DNA from: JBAQMG01 sp049302575
Lineage (GTDB): Bacteria > Bacillota > Desulfitobacteriia > Desulfitobacteriales > Desulfitobacteriaceae
Assembly: GCA_049302575.1 (NCBI GenBank)
Contig: JBAQMG010000134.1
Location: forward strand, 1 to 44,238
Direction of reading: 5' to 3'
Length of the DNA stretch: 44,238 nt
Positions within the stretch are counted from its first letter, which is position 1, and the number at the start of each line of letters is the position of its first letter. Both the position numbers and the translations under genes were made by a program. The notes under the pieces were generated by a model. It worked only from the letters and a program-made list of their open reading frames with translations. It did no database searches and had not been told where the DNA came from. Shown piece by piece: positions 15,768-24,155 of the stretch.

Positions 15768-17051
15768 TTAGAAGATTTCTCCACGCACAATAGTTTGTTC
15801 GCGTCCAGGTCCCACGGCCACTAAAGTGGCTTTTACACCTGATAGTTCTTCTAACCTGTGTATATAATTTTGAGCATTTTTCGGCAAATCCTCAAACCTC
15901 TTAACTTGTGTGAGGTCTTCTTGCCAGCCAGGCATTTCTTCATAGATGGGTTGGCATTGCTTAAATATTTTTTGGCTTTGTGGAAATTCATCAATTCTTT
16001 GGCCTTGGACACTATAGCCTACACAGATTTTGATAACATCCAAACCTGTCAAAACATCCAATTTTGTAATTGCAAAATCAGAAATACCACTAACTCTTAC
16101 AGCGTAGCGAGCAATAACGGCGTCAAACCAACCACAACGACGTGATCTTCCGGTAGTCGTTCCAAACTCGAAGCCTAGCGTTTGAATTCTTTCACCTATT
16201 TCATCCATCAGTTCCGTCGGAAAAGGCCCTTCGCCGACTCTAGTTGTATAGGCTTTTATAACCCCAACCACCCGATCAATCTGTGTCGGTCCAACACCGG
16301 CTCCAGTACAAGCACCACCGGCAATCGGGTGAGAAGACGTTACAAAAGGATAGGTCCCATGATCCAAATCCAGCAGTGTTCCTTGGGCGCCTTCGAACAG
16401 CACCTTATCTCCTGCCTTAATCGTTTGATCAATGGCTAAGGAACTATCCGTAACATATTTTCTTAACTTTTCAGCATACCCTAAATACTCTTGATAAATT
16501 TCTTCAAAATCTAAGCCCTCAACTGCATATACTTTCGTGAGTAAAGTGTTTTTTTCTGCTAAGTTACGTCGGAGTTTAGCAGCAAATTCATCGGCGTCCA
16601 TCAGGTCGATCATCCTGATGCCCGTACGTGCCGCTTTATCCATATAAGCTGGACCAATACCCCGCTTAGTTGTTCCGATCTTGTCAGCGCCACGAGCATT
16701 TTCTTCAAGACCGTCTAATAACCGGTGGTAAGGCATAATAATATGAGCATTACTACTAATTAATAGTTTACCCGTCCCAATTCCACGCTCAGCCAAATAA
16801 CTTAATTCTTGTAATAAAACTGCGGGATCAATCACCACTCCATTGGCAATCACACAAGTTTTATTAGAATATAAAATTCCGGAAGGAATAAGGTGAAGTT
16901 TGAATTCCTCGCCCTTAACAACAACCGTGTGTCCAGCATTATTTCCACCCTGACAACGGACTACCATATTCGCCTTTTCAGCCAAAAAATCTGTGATTTT
17001 ACCTTTTCCTTCGTCTCCCCACTGAGCACCAATTAAAATTACAGCTGCCAT
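15768..17051 (-). CDS. purA: Adenylosuccinate synthetase
   Basis: Joins IMP and aspartate with GTP to adenylosuccinate, the first committed step to AMP. The 427-residue protein starts MAAVILIGAQWGDEGKGK, with the P-loop GDEGKGK at 12-18, and carries GGNNAGHTVV, TTKRGIGPAYMDKAAR, GAQGTLLDLDHG and GRSRRCGWFDAV, all family signatures. The ATG at 17051 has GGAGG 7 bases upstream; an in-frame ATG two codons earlier is too close to it. Transcribed from its own promoter upstream with a leader of about 120 bases containing a hairpin. Confidence 0.97.
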   Translation of the reverse strand: MAAVILIGAQWGDEGKGKITDFLAEKANMVVRCQGGNNAGHTVVVKGEEFKLHLIPSGILYSNKTCVIANGVVIDPAVLLQELSYLAERGIGTGKLLISSNAHIIMPYHRLLDGLEENARGADKIGTTKRGIGPAYMDKAARTGIRMIDLMDADEFAAKLRRNLAEKNTLLTKVYAVEGLDFEEIYQEYLGYAEKLRKYVTDSSLAIDQTIKAGDKVLFEGAQGTLLDLDHGTYPFVTSSHPIAGGACTGAGVGPTQIDRVVGVIKAYTTRVGEGPFPTELMDEIGERIQTLGFEFGTTTGRSRRCGWFDAVIARYAVRVSGISDFAITKLDVLTGLDVIKICVGYSVQGQRIDEFPQSQKIFKQCQPIYEEMPGWQEDLTQVKRFEDLPKNAQNYIHRLEELSGVKATLVAVGPGREQTIVRGEIF

Positions 17052-17105
17052 ACTCATACCTCCATTATTTTGTTATATGAATATACTTAAATCCGATCTA
17101 TGTTT

Positions 17106-17147
17106 AGTCAGCTCCAGAGCGGTGAAATTACCTGCGGATCTCTGACT
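17106..17147 (-). promoter_or_regulatory. Hairpin in the purA leader
   Basis: AGTCAG and CTGACT close a stem within the predicted purA leader, with inner partial pairing (GGT/ACC). It does not match a purine riboswitch that I can recognise. Any control function is unproven. Confidence 0.35.
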
Positions 17148-17176
17148 TCAAACCACTGTATCAAACAAACAGTTTC

Positions 17177-17205
17177 ATCTTAACAATCAGTGCCTTCCTT
17201 GTCAA
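17177..17205 (-). promoter_or_regulatory. Promoter of purA
   Basis: On the minus strand TTGACA (17205-17200), a 17-base spacer and TAAGAT (17182-17177). The predicted start is near 17170. Confidence 0.65.
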
Positions 17206-17228
17206 TTAAAAGGCGAACATTCCGACTC

Positions 17229-17256
17229 AAAAAACCCCAACCTTAAAAGGTCAGGG
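17229..17256 (-). terminator. Rho-independent terminator of dnaB
   Basis: Ten-pair stem CCCTGACCTT/AAGGTTGGGG (two G-U pairs), followed on the minus strand by six T. Confidence 0.85.
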
Positions 17257-17282
17257 AATTAATTAAACATTAAAAAATAAAC

Positions 17283-18614
17283 TTAAGCAGAGTGCTGGCG
17301 ATCTAAGTTAACGAACTTAGTGAATTCTTTTAAATATCCAAGTTCAACTGTTCCAACAGGTCCATTACGATGTTTAGCTACAATAATTTCCGCTATTCCT
17401 TTTTTCTCGGATTCAGGATGATAGTATTCATCTCTATAAATAAAGGATATAACATCTGCATCAGCCTCAATCGCCCCTGATTCCAATAAGTCAGACATGA
17501 TGGGACGCTTGTCTTGACGCTGCTCTACTCCCCGGTTAAGTTGGGAAAGGGCAATCACTGGAACTTTCAGTTCCCTAGCTATTCCTTTAAGTCCACGTGA
17601 AATCGAGGCAACTTCTTGTTGTCGACTTTCAGATTTTTTACCCGTACTCAGTAATTGCAAGTAATCAATCACGATTAACCCAAGATTACTTTCCATCTTT
17701 AATCTCCGCGCTTTAGATCTGAGCTCAGAAAGGGTAATGCCAACTGTGTCATCAATAAATATTGGTGCCTCAGAAAGTGGACCAACAGCTCTAGTTAGCT
17801 TTGGCCAATCCGTATCTAGCAGCTCTCCTGTTCGTACGCGTTGTTGATCAACCATGGCCTCCGAACAAAGCATCCGTTGTACGAGTTGTTCCTTGGACAT
17901 TTCCAAGCTGAAGAGCACAGCTGGAACTTTAGCCCGTACAGAAGCATTCTGGGCCATGTTTAAAGCTAGCGCTGTTTTGCCCATCGATGGGCGGGCAGCA
18001 ATAATTATGAGATCCGAAGGCTGCCAACCGGAAGTAATCCGATCTAGTTGTTGGAAAAATGTAGGTACTCCTGTTAAGTTACCTTTATTAGCATAGAGAG
18101 TTTCAATCTTTTCAAAAGTCTCCAGAAGAATAGTTCTAATCGAAACAAAACCCTCTTTGATCTGCCTTTGAGACAAATCCAGAATCATCTTTTCGGCCTC
18201 TGCTAACAAGGTCATAGCCTCTTCGCCGGGATCATAGCCTCTGTCCACAAGACTATTTGCTGTCCGAATAAGTTGACGTAAAAGAGACTTTTCGGCTACA
18301 AGTTTAGCGTAATAATCTACATTGACTGCTGAAGGTACAGAGCGAGCAATTTCAGAGATTGTCGCTATGCCACCAATCAATTCTAAACGCACTTGCTGGC
18401 GCAAAGCTTCGGCAACCGAAACAAGATCTATAGGTTCACCCTTATCAAACAAATCCCGAATCGCCGCAAATATGTACCGATGATTATCTCGATAAAAGTC
18501 TTCAGGCTGAAGAATTCCAAACACAGAACTTCCCATATCCGGCTCCAGCATGATAGCCCCTAAAACCGCCTGTTCTGCTTCGAGATTTTGCGGTGGAACC
18601 TTAGTTAGTTCCAT
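17283..18614 (-). CDS. dnaB: Replicative DNA helicase
   Basis: Hexameric 5'-3' helicase at the replication fork (DnaC in Bacillus naming). 443 residues: N-terminal primase-interaction domain starting VPPQNLEAEQAVLGAIML, a linker region, and the RecA-like domain with Walker A RPSMGKTA near 208-215, ALFSLEMSKEQL-type H1a region, Walker B LIVIDYLQLL and the H4 region SDLLESGAIEADADV. No intein. ATG at 18614 with GGGGGAAAG upstream. Downstream of rplI, the standard yybS-rplI-dnaB order; the 200-base gap to rplI shows no clear site. Confidence 0.97.
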   Translation of the reverse strand: MELTKVPPQNLEAEQAVLGAIMLEPDMGSSVFGILQPEDFYRDNHRYIFAAIRDLFDKGEPIDLVSVAEALRQQVRLELIGGIATISEIARSVPSAVNVDYYAKLVAEKSLLRQLIRTANSLVDRGYDPGEEAMTLLAEAEKMILDLSQRQIKEGFVSIRTILLETFEKIETLYANKGNLTGVPTFFQQLDRITSGWQPSDLIIIAARPSMGKTALALNMAQNASVRAKVPAVLFSLEMSKEQLVQRMLCSEAMVDQQRVRTGELLDTDWPKLTRAVGPLSEAPIFIDDTVGITLSELRSKARRLKMESNLGLIVIDYLQLLSTGKKSESRQQEVASISRGLKGIARELKVPVIALSQLNRGVEQRQDKRPIMSDLLESGAIEADADVISFIYRDEYYHPESEKKGIAEIIVAKHRNGPVGTVELGYLKEFTKFVNLDRQHSA

Positions 18615-18814
18615 GATTTCTTTCCCCCATCTGACAATTAAAAAACGTATTAATCATCCTTAAACACATATTTCATAGCCTCTTCTATATTCTAAACGGG
18701 GATTACTTTAATTCTTTTTAAACTTCTTAGTACATCCATAACGTTTTCAGAAGGATGATGAATCGGGTCATGCATCGAGCCTAAGAGAGGATTAGGATGC
18801 CCCCCCCACTGTGA

Positions 18815-19261
18815 TTATGATCCGATGACTTGTACCTGCAGCTTCGCTATTACGTCTGGATGAAGTTTAACTTGAATAACATAACTTCCCAAGGTTTTAA
18901 TAGGTTCTTTGACTTCTAATTTTCGTTTATCAAGCTCAATCGCATAGCGTTTCTTTAAAGTTTCAGCAATTTCCTTATTGGTGACAGAACCAAATAAACG
19001 TCCTCCCTCACCAGTTTTCGTTATTACTTCAATAATTAGTTCATTCAATCTTTTAGCTAAGTCAAGAGCTGTTTGCTTTTCCTTTTCTTTACGTTTTTCC
19101 TCTGATGCCTTTTTATGTGCCATATCTTGAATGTTTCCAGTAGTTGCCTCGACAGCCAGTCCCCTAGGTAAAAGATAATTACGACCATACCCCTCTGCCA
19201 CTTCACATACCTGACCCTTTTTACCTAATGCTTTTACTTCGGTCTGCAGAATAACTTTCAC
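18815..19261 (-). CDS. rplI: 50S ribosomal protein L9
   Basis: bL9 of the large subunit, 148 residues. N-terminal domain MKVILQTEVKALGKKGQVCE and VAEGYGRNYLLPRGLAVEAT, long connecting helix rich in K/E, and C-terminal domain with GRLFGSVTNKEIAETL. GTG at 19261 with GGGGGTG 6 bases upstream. Follows yybS on the same strand. Confidence 0.97.
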   Translation of the reverse strand: MKVILQTEVKALGKKGQVCEVAEGYGRNYLLPRGLAVEATTGNIQDMAHKKASEEKRKEKEKQTALDLAKRLNELIIEVITKTGEGGRLFGSVTNKEIAETLKKRYAIELDKRKLEVKEPIKTLGSYVIQVKLHPDVIAKLQVQVIGS

Positions 19262-19279
19262 TTAAAACACCCCCGTTTA

Positions 19280-19360
19280 TTCGATTTCCGAAGTCTGATA
19301 TCCGATGTCCGACCTCTAACCTCGATCTGACTTCGAACTTCGGACTTCTGACCTCTGACT
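19280..19360. repeat. Degenerate 7-bp periodic repeat tract
   Basis: About eleven consecutive heptamers of related sequence, such as TTCCGAA, GTCTGAT, ATCCGAT, GTCCGAC, GAACTTC, GGACTTC, TGACCTC, TGACTTA. The tract fills the gap between yybS and rplI. A cleaner tract of the same style lies at 32044-32085. Confidence 0.7.
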
Positions 19361-20298
19361 TATTCCCCGCCCCCAACTTCAGGTAAGTGTCGGAAATTAA
19401 AAACCAGATCAAAGAGTCCAAATAATATAACGCTGATCAAACTGAATAAGAAATAAAAAATATTCCCTAAAACCAGTAACCATTTTAATAAGCGCGGTAT
19501 ACGCGGGGATTGCAAAAAGAAAAAATAAACTGAAGTTCCAATAACTAAAGCCCCTGCTGCATAAACAACCATAAGGTTTAACCCTAAACTACGCAGCAAA
19601 ACCCAGGAGAATTCGTCCCCTATCAAATAACACACAAGGGCTACGATAGCCCCCCACACGGCATACCAGGGCAGACACCAATTGGAAAACGAAACCCGCC
19701 CTTTTCCACTAGGAACAACCCAATGAACAAAGAAATAATAAATTACTCCAAATTCAATAAAGCTAGAAATAGCTGCTAAACTGGGTATAATCATCCCATA
19801 AAAATTAATCACTTGCCCTAACATTGCACTTAATTGTGGCTCTGTTATTCCCTGTTCCTGCATAACCGTAAGTAGCCCCATACTTTTGTATTGGGCTAGC
19901 ATTGCATTAATCAGCTCCTGTGTTTGAATGCCAAATCCCTGAAAACCTAAGGTTGGTATAGCCCCTAAAAGACCTGCAACAACAATACTCCAAAATACAG
20001 TAACCCGTTGCGGCCAATCTTTTTTCCAGCCAATGATACTAACAAGCCCCGCCCACGGTACCAACCCCATTTGTTCCAAACCCGGTAAACGAAAAGACAG
20101 AACTGTTACGCCATAACCTGCAAGGAGAAGAATCGACGTCCATTTCAACCCTTTTCGCAGACCTACTCTGAATACAGCCAACAAAATAATTATTTCCCAA
20201 ATCCATCCCCACATGGTCAAGGCTGTACAAAGCCAGGGCAGACACAAAATAATGGCGGCAGTTAAATAATCCAACGTCTTTTTATCACTAATAAACAT
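19360..20298 (-). CDS. yybS: DUF2232 membrane protein (YybS family)
   Basis: 312-residue polytopic membrane protein with about eight helices, starting MFISDKKTLDYLTAAIILCL. The DUF2232/YybS family sits next to rplI-dnaB in most endospore formers and is related to the S components of energy-coupling transporters; its substrate is unknown. ATG at 20298 with AGGAGAAG upstream. The 3' end runs directly into the heptamer repeat tract. Confidence 0.88.
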   Translation of the reverse strand: MFISDKKTLDYLTAAIILCLPWLCTALTMWGWIWEIIILLAVFRVGLRKGLKWTSILLLAGYGVTVLSFRLPGLEQMGLVPWAGLVSIIGWKKDWPQRVTVFWSIVVAGLLGAIPTLGFQGFGIQTQELINAMLAQYKSMGLLTVMQEQGITEPQLSAMLGQVINFYGMIIPSLAAISSFIEFGVIYYFFVHWVVPSGKGRVSFSNWCLPWYAVWGAIVALVCYLIGDEFSWVLLRSLGLNLMVVYAAGALVIGTSVYFFFLQSPRIPRLLKWLLVLGNIFYFLFSLISVILFGLFDLVFNFRHLPEVGGGE

Positions 20299-20314
20299 GT
20301 CTCTTCTCCTAAGC

Positions 20315-20626
20315 TTAATCTTCAGGGGCGAGATAACTAAGCAATAAACTTAGATCCCCCCACTGACTTTCGAAATCAACCATATCATTAACTTTCCAAC
20401 TCTCCAAACGCTGTAGTAATACACGGTCAAGACGCGAAAAATCAAAGCCCAGTCTTTTGACGAGTAAATAACTTAACCCTACAAGATCAGCTAACCCCTG
20501 TAACATCTCTGACTCAGAACCGCTAAAGGTTCCATGTTGAAATAGACATTGCGCCTGTAGCAAATCCACCTTAAGCTGCTCAATCGCTTTTAACCCTTTA
20601 ACCACATCCACTTCAACATGATCCAA
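20315..20626 (-). CDS. MazG-like family protein
   Basis: 103 residues, helical: LKAIEQLKVDLLQAQCLFQ, ESEMLQGLADLVGLSYLLVK and RLGFDFSRLDRVLLQRLE. This matches the short MazG-like proteins found between rpsR and yybS in Desulfitobacterium relatives. The acidic metal-binding set of true MazG pyrophosphatases is poorly preserved, so catalysis is doubtful. The TTG at 20626 is chosen because AGGAGGG lies 7 bases upstream; no in-frame ATG fits. Confidence 0.75.
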   Translation of the reverse strand: MDHVEVDVVKGLKAIEQLKVDLLQAQCLFQHGTFSGSESEMLQGLADLVGLSYLLVKRLGFDFSRLDRVLLQRLESWKVNDMVDFESQWGDLSLLLSYLAPED

Positions 20627-20753
20627 GGATGCTCCCTCCTTCTTTGAGTTCCCCTGCTAACCTTAACCTTAATAAATAGTCTCACTTCAAAGTTCGTGAT
20701 AAGGCCTAGAATCTCCTGCAAACATCTTGCATATACCAGAACCCATTAAAAAT

Positions 20754-20777
20754 CAAAAAGGGAGCACATGCTCCCTT
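20754..20777 (-). terminator. Terminator of the rpsF-ssb-rpsR operon
   Basis: AAGGGAGC/GCTCCCTT perfect 8-bp stem with a 4-base loop, continuing on the minus strand into five T, five bases after the rpsR stop. Confidence 0.85.
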
Positions 20778-20781
20778 AGTG

Positions 20782-21012
20782 TTACTCTACAGAATATGGC
20801 AACAACGCAATACTCCTTGCCTGCTTTATCGCAATCGTTACTTGACGTTGATGCTTAGCACAGTTTCCAGAAATACGCCGGGGCAATATTTTACCGCGTT
20901 CCGTAATGTACTTACGCACTTTATGAGTCTCTTTGTAATCAATAGCCTGTACTTTATCGACACAGAAACTGCACACCCGTTTCCTTGGGCGGCGTCCGCG
21001 TTCACGCTTCAT
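20782..21012 (-). CDS. rpsR: 30S ribosomal protein S18
   Basis: bS18, 76 residues: MKRERGRRPRKRVCSFCVDK, KETHKVRKYITERGKILPRR, ISGNCAKHQRQVTIAIKQAR. The CxxC plus C-x2-H set (C14, C17, C51, H54) suggests the zinc-binding form of S18. ATG at 21012 with GGGGAG upstream. Last gene of the rpsF-ssb-rpsR operon; S18 with S6 can bind the operon leader in many bacteria. Confidence 0.97.
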   Translation of the reverse strand: MKRERGRRPRKRVCSFCVDKVQAIDYKETHKVRKYITERGKILPRRISGNCAKHQRQVTIAIKQARSIALLPYSVE

Positions 21013-21032
21013 ACTTAATTCTCCCCTTCCCT

Positions 21033-21446
21033 TTAGAATGGGATGTCATCATCCAAAGTAACCTCATGGCCGAACGTTCCCGCTCCTTCAGTTGATGGAG
21101 CAGTATTAGCCGAACCAGAATTATTGTCCTTAGGACTTAAAAAACGAACATCTTCAGCGATGATCTCTGTGACCCAACGCTTTTGCCCATCTTGACCCGT
21201 AAAGGTACGAACTTGAATCCGTCCATCGACGGCAGCAAGTTTTCCTTTAGACAAATAATTCGTGACTAACTCGGCAAGTTGCCGATACACTACACAAGGA
21301 ATAAAGTCGGTTTCCTTCTCCCCTTGCGCATTTTTATAATTACGATCAATTGCTAATGTAAAATTAGCTACTGCTACACCGTTTGGCGTATAGCGCAATT
21401 CGGGGTCTTTGGTTAATCGGCCAATCAAAACGACACGATTCAACAA
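21033..21446 (-). CDS. ssb: Single-stranded DNA-binding protein
   Basis: 137 residues: OB fold starting MLNRVVLIGRLTKDPELRYT with GVAVANFTLAIDR, and a short Gly/Ser/Asn linker ending in the acidic partner-binding tip DDDIPF. TTG at 21446 is chosen because GGAGGG lies 6 bases upstream and the residues after it match the family start. Middle gene between rpsF and rpsR. Confidence 0.96.
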   Translation of the reverse strand: MLNRVVLIGRLTKDPELRYTPNGVAVANFTLAIDRNYKNAQGEKETDFIPCVVYRQLAELVTNYLSKGKLAAVDGRIQVRTFTGQDGQKRWVTEIIAEDVRFLSPKDNNSGSANTAPSTEGAGTFGHEVTLDDDIPF

Positions 21447-21462
21447 GTGAATCCCTCCGTCT

Positions 21463-21750
21463 TCAGTCTTCTTTTCTTGTGGTTAGGAAACGCAGGACAT
21501 TATCGGATATTTTCATAACCCGCTCTAGTTCCTGCACCGTACGTGCTTCACCATTAAAGTTCATCAGGATGTATGTACCATCCTTAAAATCATTAATTTC
21601 GTAAGCTAACCGACGTTTACCCCATTTATCCACAGACAGTTCTGCTCCTCCGTTGTTTGATACAACTTCCGCAAACTTGTCTACGTTAGTGGTAAGCGTC
21701 TCATCATCCAGATCAGGCCGGATGATATAAAGTACCTCGTACGCTCTCAT
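21463..21750 (-). CDS. rpsF: 30S ribosomal protein S6
   Basis: bS6, 95 residues: MRAYEVLYIIRPDLDDETLT, DKWGKRRLAYEINDFKDGTY, then ELERVMKISDNVLRFLTTR. ATG at 21750 with GGGGAGGTG upstream. First gene of the operon, with a strong promoter and a structured leader. Confidence 0.97.
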   Translation of the reverse strand: MRAYEVLYIIRPDLDDETLTTNVDKFAEVVSNNGGAELSVDKWGKRRLAYEINDFKDGTYILMNFNGEARTVQELERVMKISDNVLRFLTTRKED

Positions 21751-21777
21751 ATTCGCACCTCCCCTCGGACTAAACGG

Positions 21778-21799
21778 CCCCGCTTTTGACGGAGCAGGG
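21778..21799 (-). promoter_or_regulatory. rpsF leader hairpin, candidate S6:S18 binding site
   Basis: In the roughly 65-base leader CCCTGC pairs with GCGGGG (one G-U pair) around a loop containing CCG, with two more CCG triplets just 3'. The published S6:S18 leader motif is a hairpin with an unpaired CCG that mimics the S18 site on 16S rRNA. Match is by eye only. Confidence 0.5.
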
Positions 21800-21821
21800 A
21801 TATTAACACTACTGAATAAAA

Positions 21822-21850
21822 ATTATAGCATCTATAATTAATAAAAGCAA
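21822..21850 (-). promoter_or_regulatory. Promoter of the rpsF operon
   Basis: On the minus strand TTGCTT (21850-21845), a 17-base spacer and extended -10 TGC-TATAAT (21827-21822). Confidence 0.75.
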
Positions 21851-21875
21851 GATGTCCTGAAACTTTAATTCATCC

Positions 21876-22973
21876 TCAGACGTTAAACCGGAAATGAATA
21901 ATATCGCCGTCGCAAACAATATACTCTTTTCCTTCTAAGCGTACTAACCCTTTTTCTTTTGCACCATTTAAACCAGAAAAACGCACAAAGTCATCATAGG
22001 CCACAAGTTCAGCTCTTATAAATCCCCGTTCAAAGTCGGTGTGAATAACCCCCGCAGCCTGAGGCGCTTTAGTCCCAGTACCAATAGTCCAAGCCTTTAC
22101 TTCCATAGGGCCCGCTGTAAAAAATGTCATTAAGCCAAGAAGTCTGAACGCAGCTTGGATTAATCGAGCAAGCCCTGATTCAGTTAAGCCTAAGTCAGTT
22201 AGAAAAAGCGTTTTTTCTTCTTCATTAAGTTCAGCAATTTCTGCTTCGATCTTAGCGCAAATAACGACAACCTGTGAACTTTCGGACTCCGCAATTTCAC
22301 GAACTAGTTTCACATAATTATTCTCCGACTGGGCTACCTCTTCTTCACTTACATTAGCAGCATATAATACCGGCTTTAAGGTTAGTAAAGACATGCCTTT
22401 TAAGATATCTTGTTCTGTCTCAGTAAAAGAAAGGGTCCGAGCCCCCTGACCCCGATCAAATGTTTCTCTTAAACGTTGAAGAAGTTCGACTTCACTCAAG
22501 GCCTTTTTATCGCCTGATTTTAAAAGTTTAGCACTTCTTTCCAGTCTTTTATCGACACTCTCCAAGTCAGCCAGGATTAATTCTAATTGAATTATTTCTA
22601 TATCCCTTTGGGGATCAACATGCCCTTCCACATGCACGACATTGGAATCTTCAAAACAGCGTACGACATGGATAAGAGCATCGACCTCACGAATATGAGC
22701 TAAGAACTTGTTACCTAAACCTTCGCCCTTGCTTGCACCCTTTACTAGTCCTGCTATATCCACAAACTCCACATTGGCAGGTACAATTCGTCCTGGGTGC
22801 ACCATCCCAGCTAAAACCTGTAAACGAGCATCCGGAACTTGAACAATCCCTACATTAGGATCAATCGTACAAAATGGGTAATTAGCAGCTTCTGCACCTG
22901 CTTGTGTAATTGCATTAAATAAAGTCGATTTTCCCACGTTAGGTAAACCGACAATTCCAGCATGTACTGTCAT
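21876..22973 (-). CDS. ychF: Redox-regulated ATPase YchF (Obg-like, OLA1)
   Basis: Ribosome-associated P-loop ATPase of the Obg-related family. 365 residues: G1 GLPNVGKS at 9-16, G3 DIAGLVKGASKGEGLG, and, in place of the usual NKxD, YAANVSEEE, the change that gives YchF its preference for ATP. The C-terminal TGS domain includes TFFTAGPMEVKAWTIGTG and ends DGDIIHFRFNV. The ATG at 22973 overlaps the stop of the upstream DUF951 gene in TAATG, which shows translational coupling; a longer in-frame extension inside that gene is not part of the protein. Confidence 0.96.
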   Translation of the reverse strand: MTVHAGIVGLPNVGKSTLFNAITQAGAEAANYPFCTIDPNVGIVQVPDARLQVLAGMVHPGRIVPANVEFVDIAGLVKGASKGEGLGNKFLAHIREVDALIHVVRCFEDSNVVHVEGHVDPQRDIEIIQLELILADLESVDKRLERSAKLLKSGDKKALSEVELLQRLRETFDRGQGARTLSFTETEQDILKGMSLLTLKPVLYAANVSEEEVAQSENNYVKLVREIAESESSQVVVICAKIEAEIAELNEEEKTLFLTDLGLTESGLARLIQAAFRLLGLMTFFTAGPMEVKAWTIGTGTKAPQAAGVIHTDFERGFIRAELVAYDDFVRFSGLNGAKEKGLVRLEGKEYIVCDGDIIHFRFNV

Positions 22974-23167
22974 TATTTGCCTCCGCCCTTTTGTAGAATT
23001 TCCTTGATTTGACGTTCTAGCTTGACTCGCGGAATCCAAGCCTGATGTTGACAACCTTGGCATTGAATCCGAAAGTCCATCCCAGTTCGCATTATTTCCC
23101 AATCCGTGTTTCCGCAGGGATGTGGTTTACGCAAACGAACAAGGTCGCCTACATTTAACTGTACCAT
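22973..23167 (-). CDS. DUF951 family protein
   Basis: 64 residues: MVQLNVGDLVRLRKPHPCGN, WEIMRTGMDFRIQCQGCQHQ, then a basic tail with RVKLERQIKEILQK. The PCG and CQGC cysteines look like a small zinc site. Family of unknown function, widely placed before ychF in Firmicutes. ATG at 23167 with AAGGAGAA upstream; stop overlaps the ychF start by one base. Confidence 0.92.
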   Translation of the reverse strand: MVQLNVGDLVRLRKPHPCGNTDWEIMRTGMDFRIQCQGCQHQAWIPRVKLERQIKEILQKGGGK

Positions 23168-23215
23168 TTCAGATTCTCCTTATAGAACCATTTTTGCCAA
23201 GAAGCGTTTATATAC

Positions 23216-24094
23216 TCATGGTTTAACATCTCTATCAATTATCTTCGTATCTGTATTAACAAGATTTTGAGTCAGGGGAATTCGAATTCCCTCCATTAAA
23301 AATGCCTTATGTATTCGCCGTCTTAATTCACGTTCCAACTCCCATTGTTTATTAGGTTTTGTGTAGGCCACAACGCGTAAGATCGCATTCCGTTCGCCAA
23401 ATTGAATCACCCCTTGAACCGTCGGCGGTTCAAGGATTCCTTCCGCAAATTCACGACCGGTATCCTCACACACCGAATGTATAACCTCCATGGCTCGATC
23501 TAAGTCTTCATCATACGGGATATAAACGTCAACTAAAGCTCGCATCTTGCCACGATTAAAATTAGTTACTGCATTTATGTAACCGTTAGGAACGATATGT
23601 AACTCCCCACCCCAATCGCGCAATCGTGTTGCTCTTAGTCCAACTTCTTCAACAACACCGGAAAACTCGCCAACCTTTACATATTCACCAACAGAAAATT
23701 GATCTTCAAACAGGATAAAAAAACCTCCAATAATATCTTTAACCAAACTTTGAGAACCAAACCCTAAAGCAACACCTAGGACGCTGGCTGAGGCTAACAA
23801 AGTACCAGTCCTGAAGTTAAAAACATGTTCGAGGATATTTAGCAACACTGAAAAAGTAATGACGTAAAAAGCAATACTCCGCAAAAGGGGAAAAACAGTA
23901 TTGATTTTACGATTGTTCAGAAACAGTCGACCCTGGCGTTTAAGAGCCCGTTTCAATAAATAAACTAATAAAGTGTAGGATAGGCGAGCGATAATAAGAA
24001 TTCCAAAAATATATACAAAATTTTCCAATATCTTCCTGCCTGGTTCATACCAGTTTAATTTTTCCAAGGATGATACGATTAACCAATTGTTCAT
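23216..24094 (-). CDS. mscS: MscS-type mechanosensitive ion channel
   Basis: 292 residues. Three membrane helices in the first half (about 25-45, 68-88, 95-115), with the pore helix ASVLGVALGFGSQSLVKDII, then the beta domain with FEDQFSVGEYVKVGEFSGVV and RLRDWGGELHIVPNGYI, and the C-terminal alpha/beta vestibule. Releases solutes under hypo-osmotic stress. ATG at 24094 with AAAGGAATAGG upstream. Between cvpA and DUF951-ychF, all on one strand. Confidence 0.93.
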   Translation of the reverse strand: MNNWLIVSSLEKLNWYEPGRKILENFVYIFGILIIARLSYTLLVYLLKRALKRQGRLFLNNRKINTVFPLLRSIAFYVITFSVLLNILEHVFNFRTGTLLASASVLGVALGFGSQSLVKDIIGGFFILFEDQFSVGEYVKVGEFSGVVEEVGLRATRLRDWGGELHIVPNGYINAVTNFNRGKMRALVDVYIPYDEDLDRAMEVIHSVCEDTGREFAEGILEPPTVQGVIQFGERNAILRVVAYTKPNKQWELERELRRRIHKAFLMEGIRIPLTQNLVNTDTKIIDRDVKP

Positions 24095-24155
24095 TACCTA
24101 TTCCTTTCAAGAAATCAAATTGCCTTTAATGCTAATACAAAAACCCATCTAAAGG

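Noticed and set aside
17052..17170. Purine riboswitch in the purA leader
   Set aside because: The conserved three-way junction and loop sequences are not seen; only a simple hairpin.
19221..19421. Frame reading repeated SEVRS-type peptide
   Set aside because: Product of the heptamer repeat tract, overlapping rplI and yybS ends.
22974..23102. N-terminal extension of YchF
   Set aside because: It overlaps the DUF951 gene; the ATG at 22973 gives the normal protein start.
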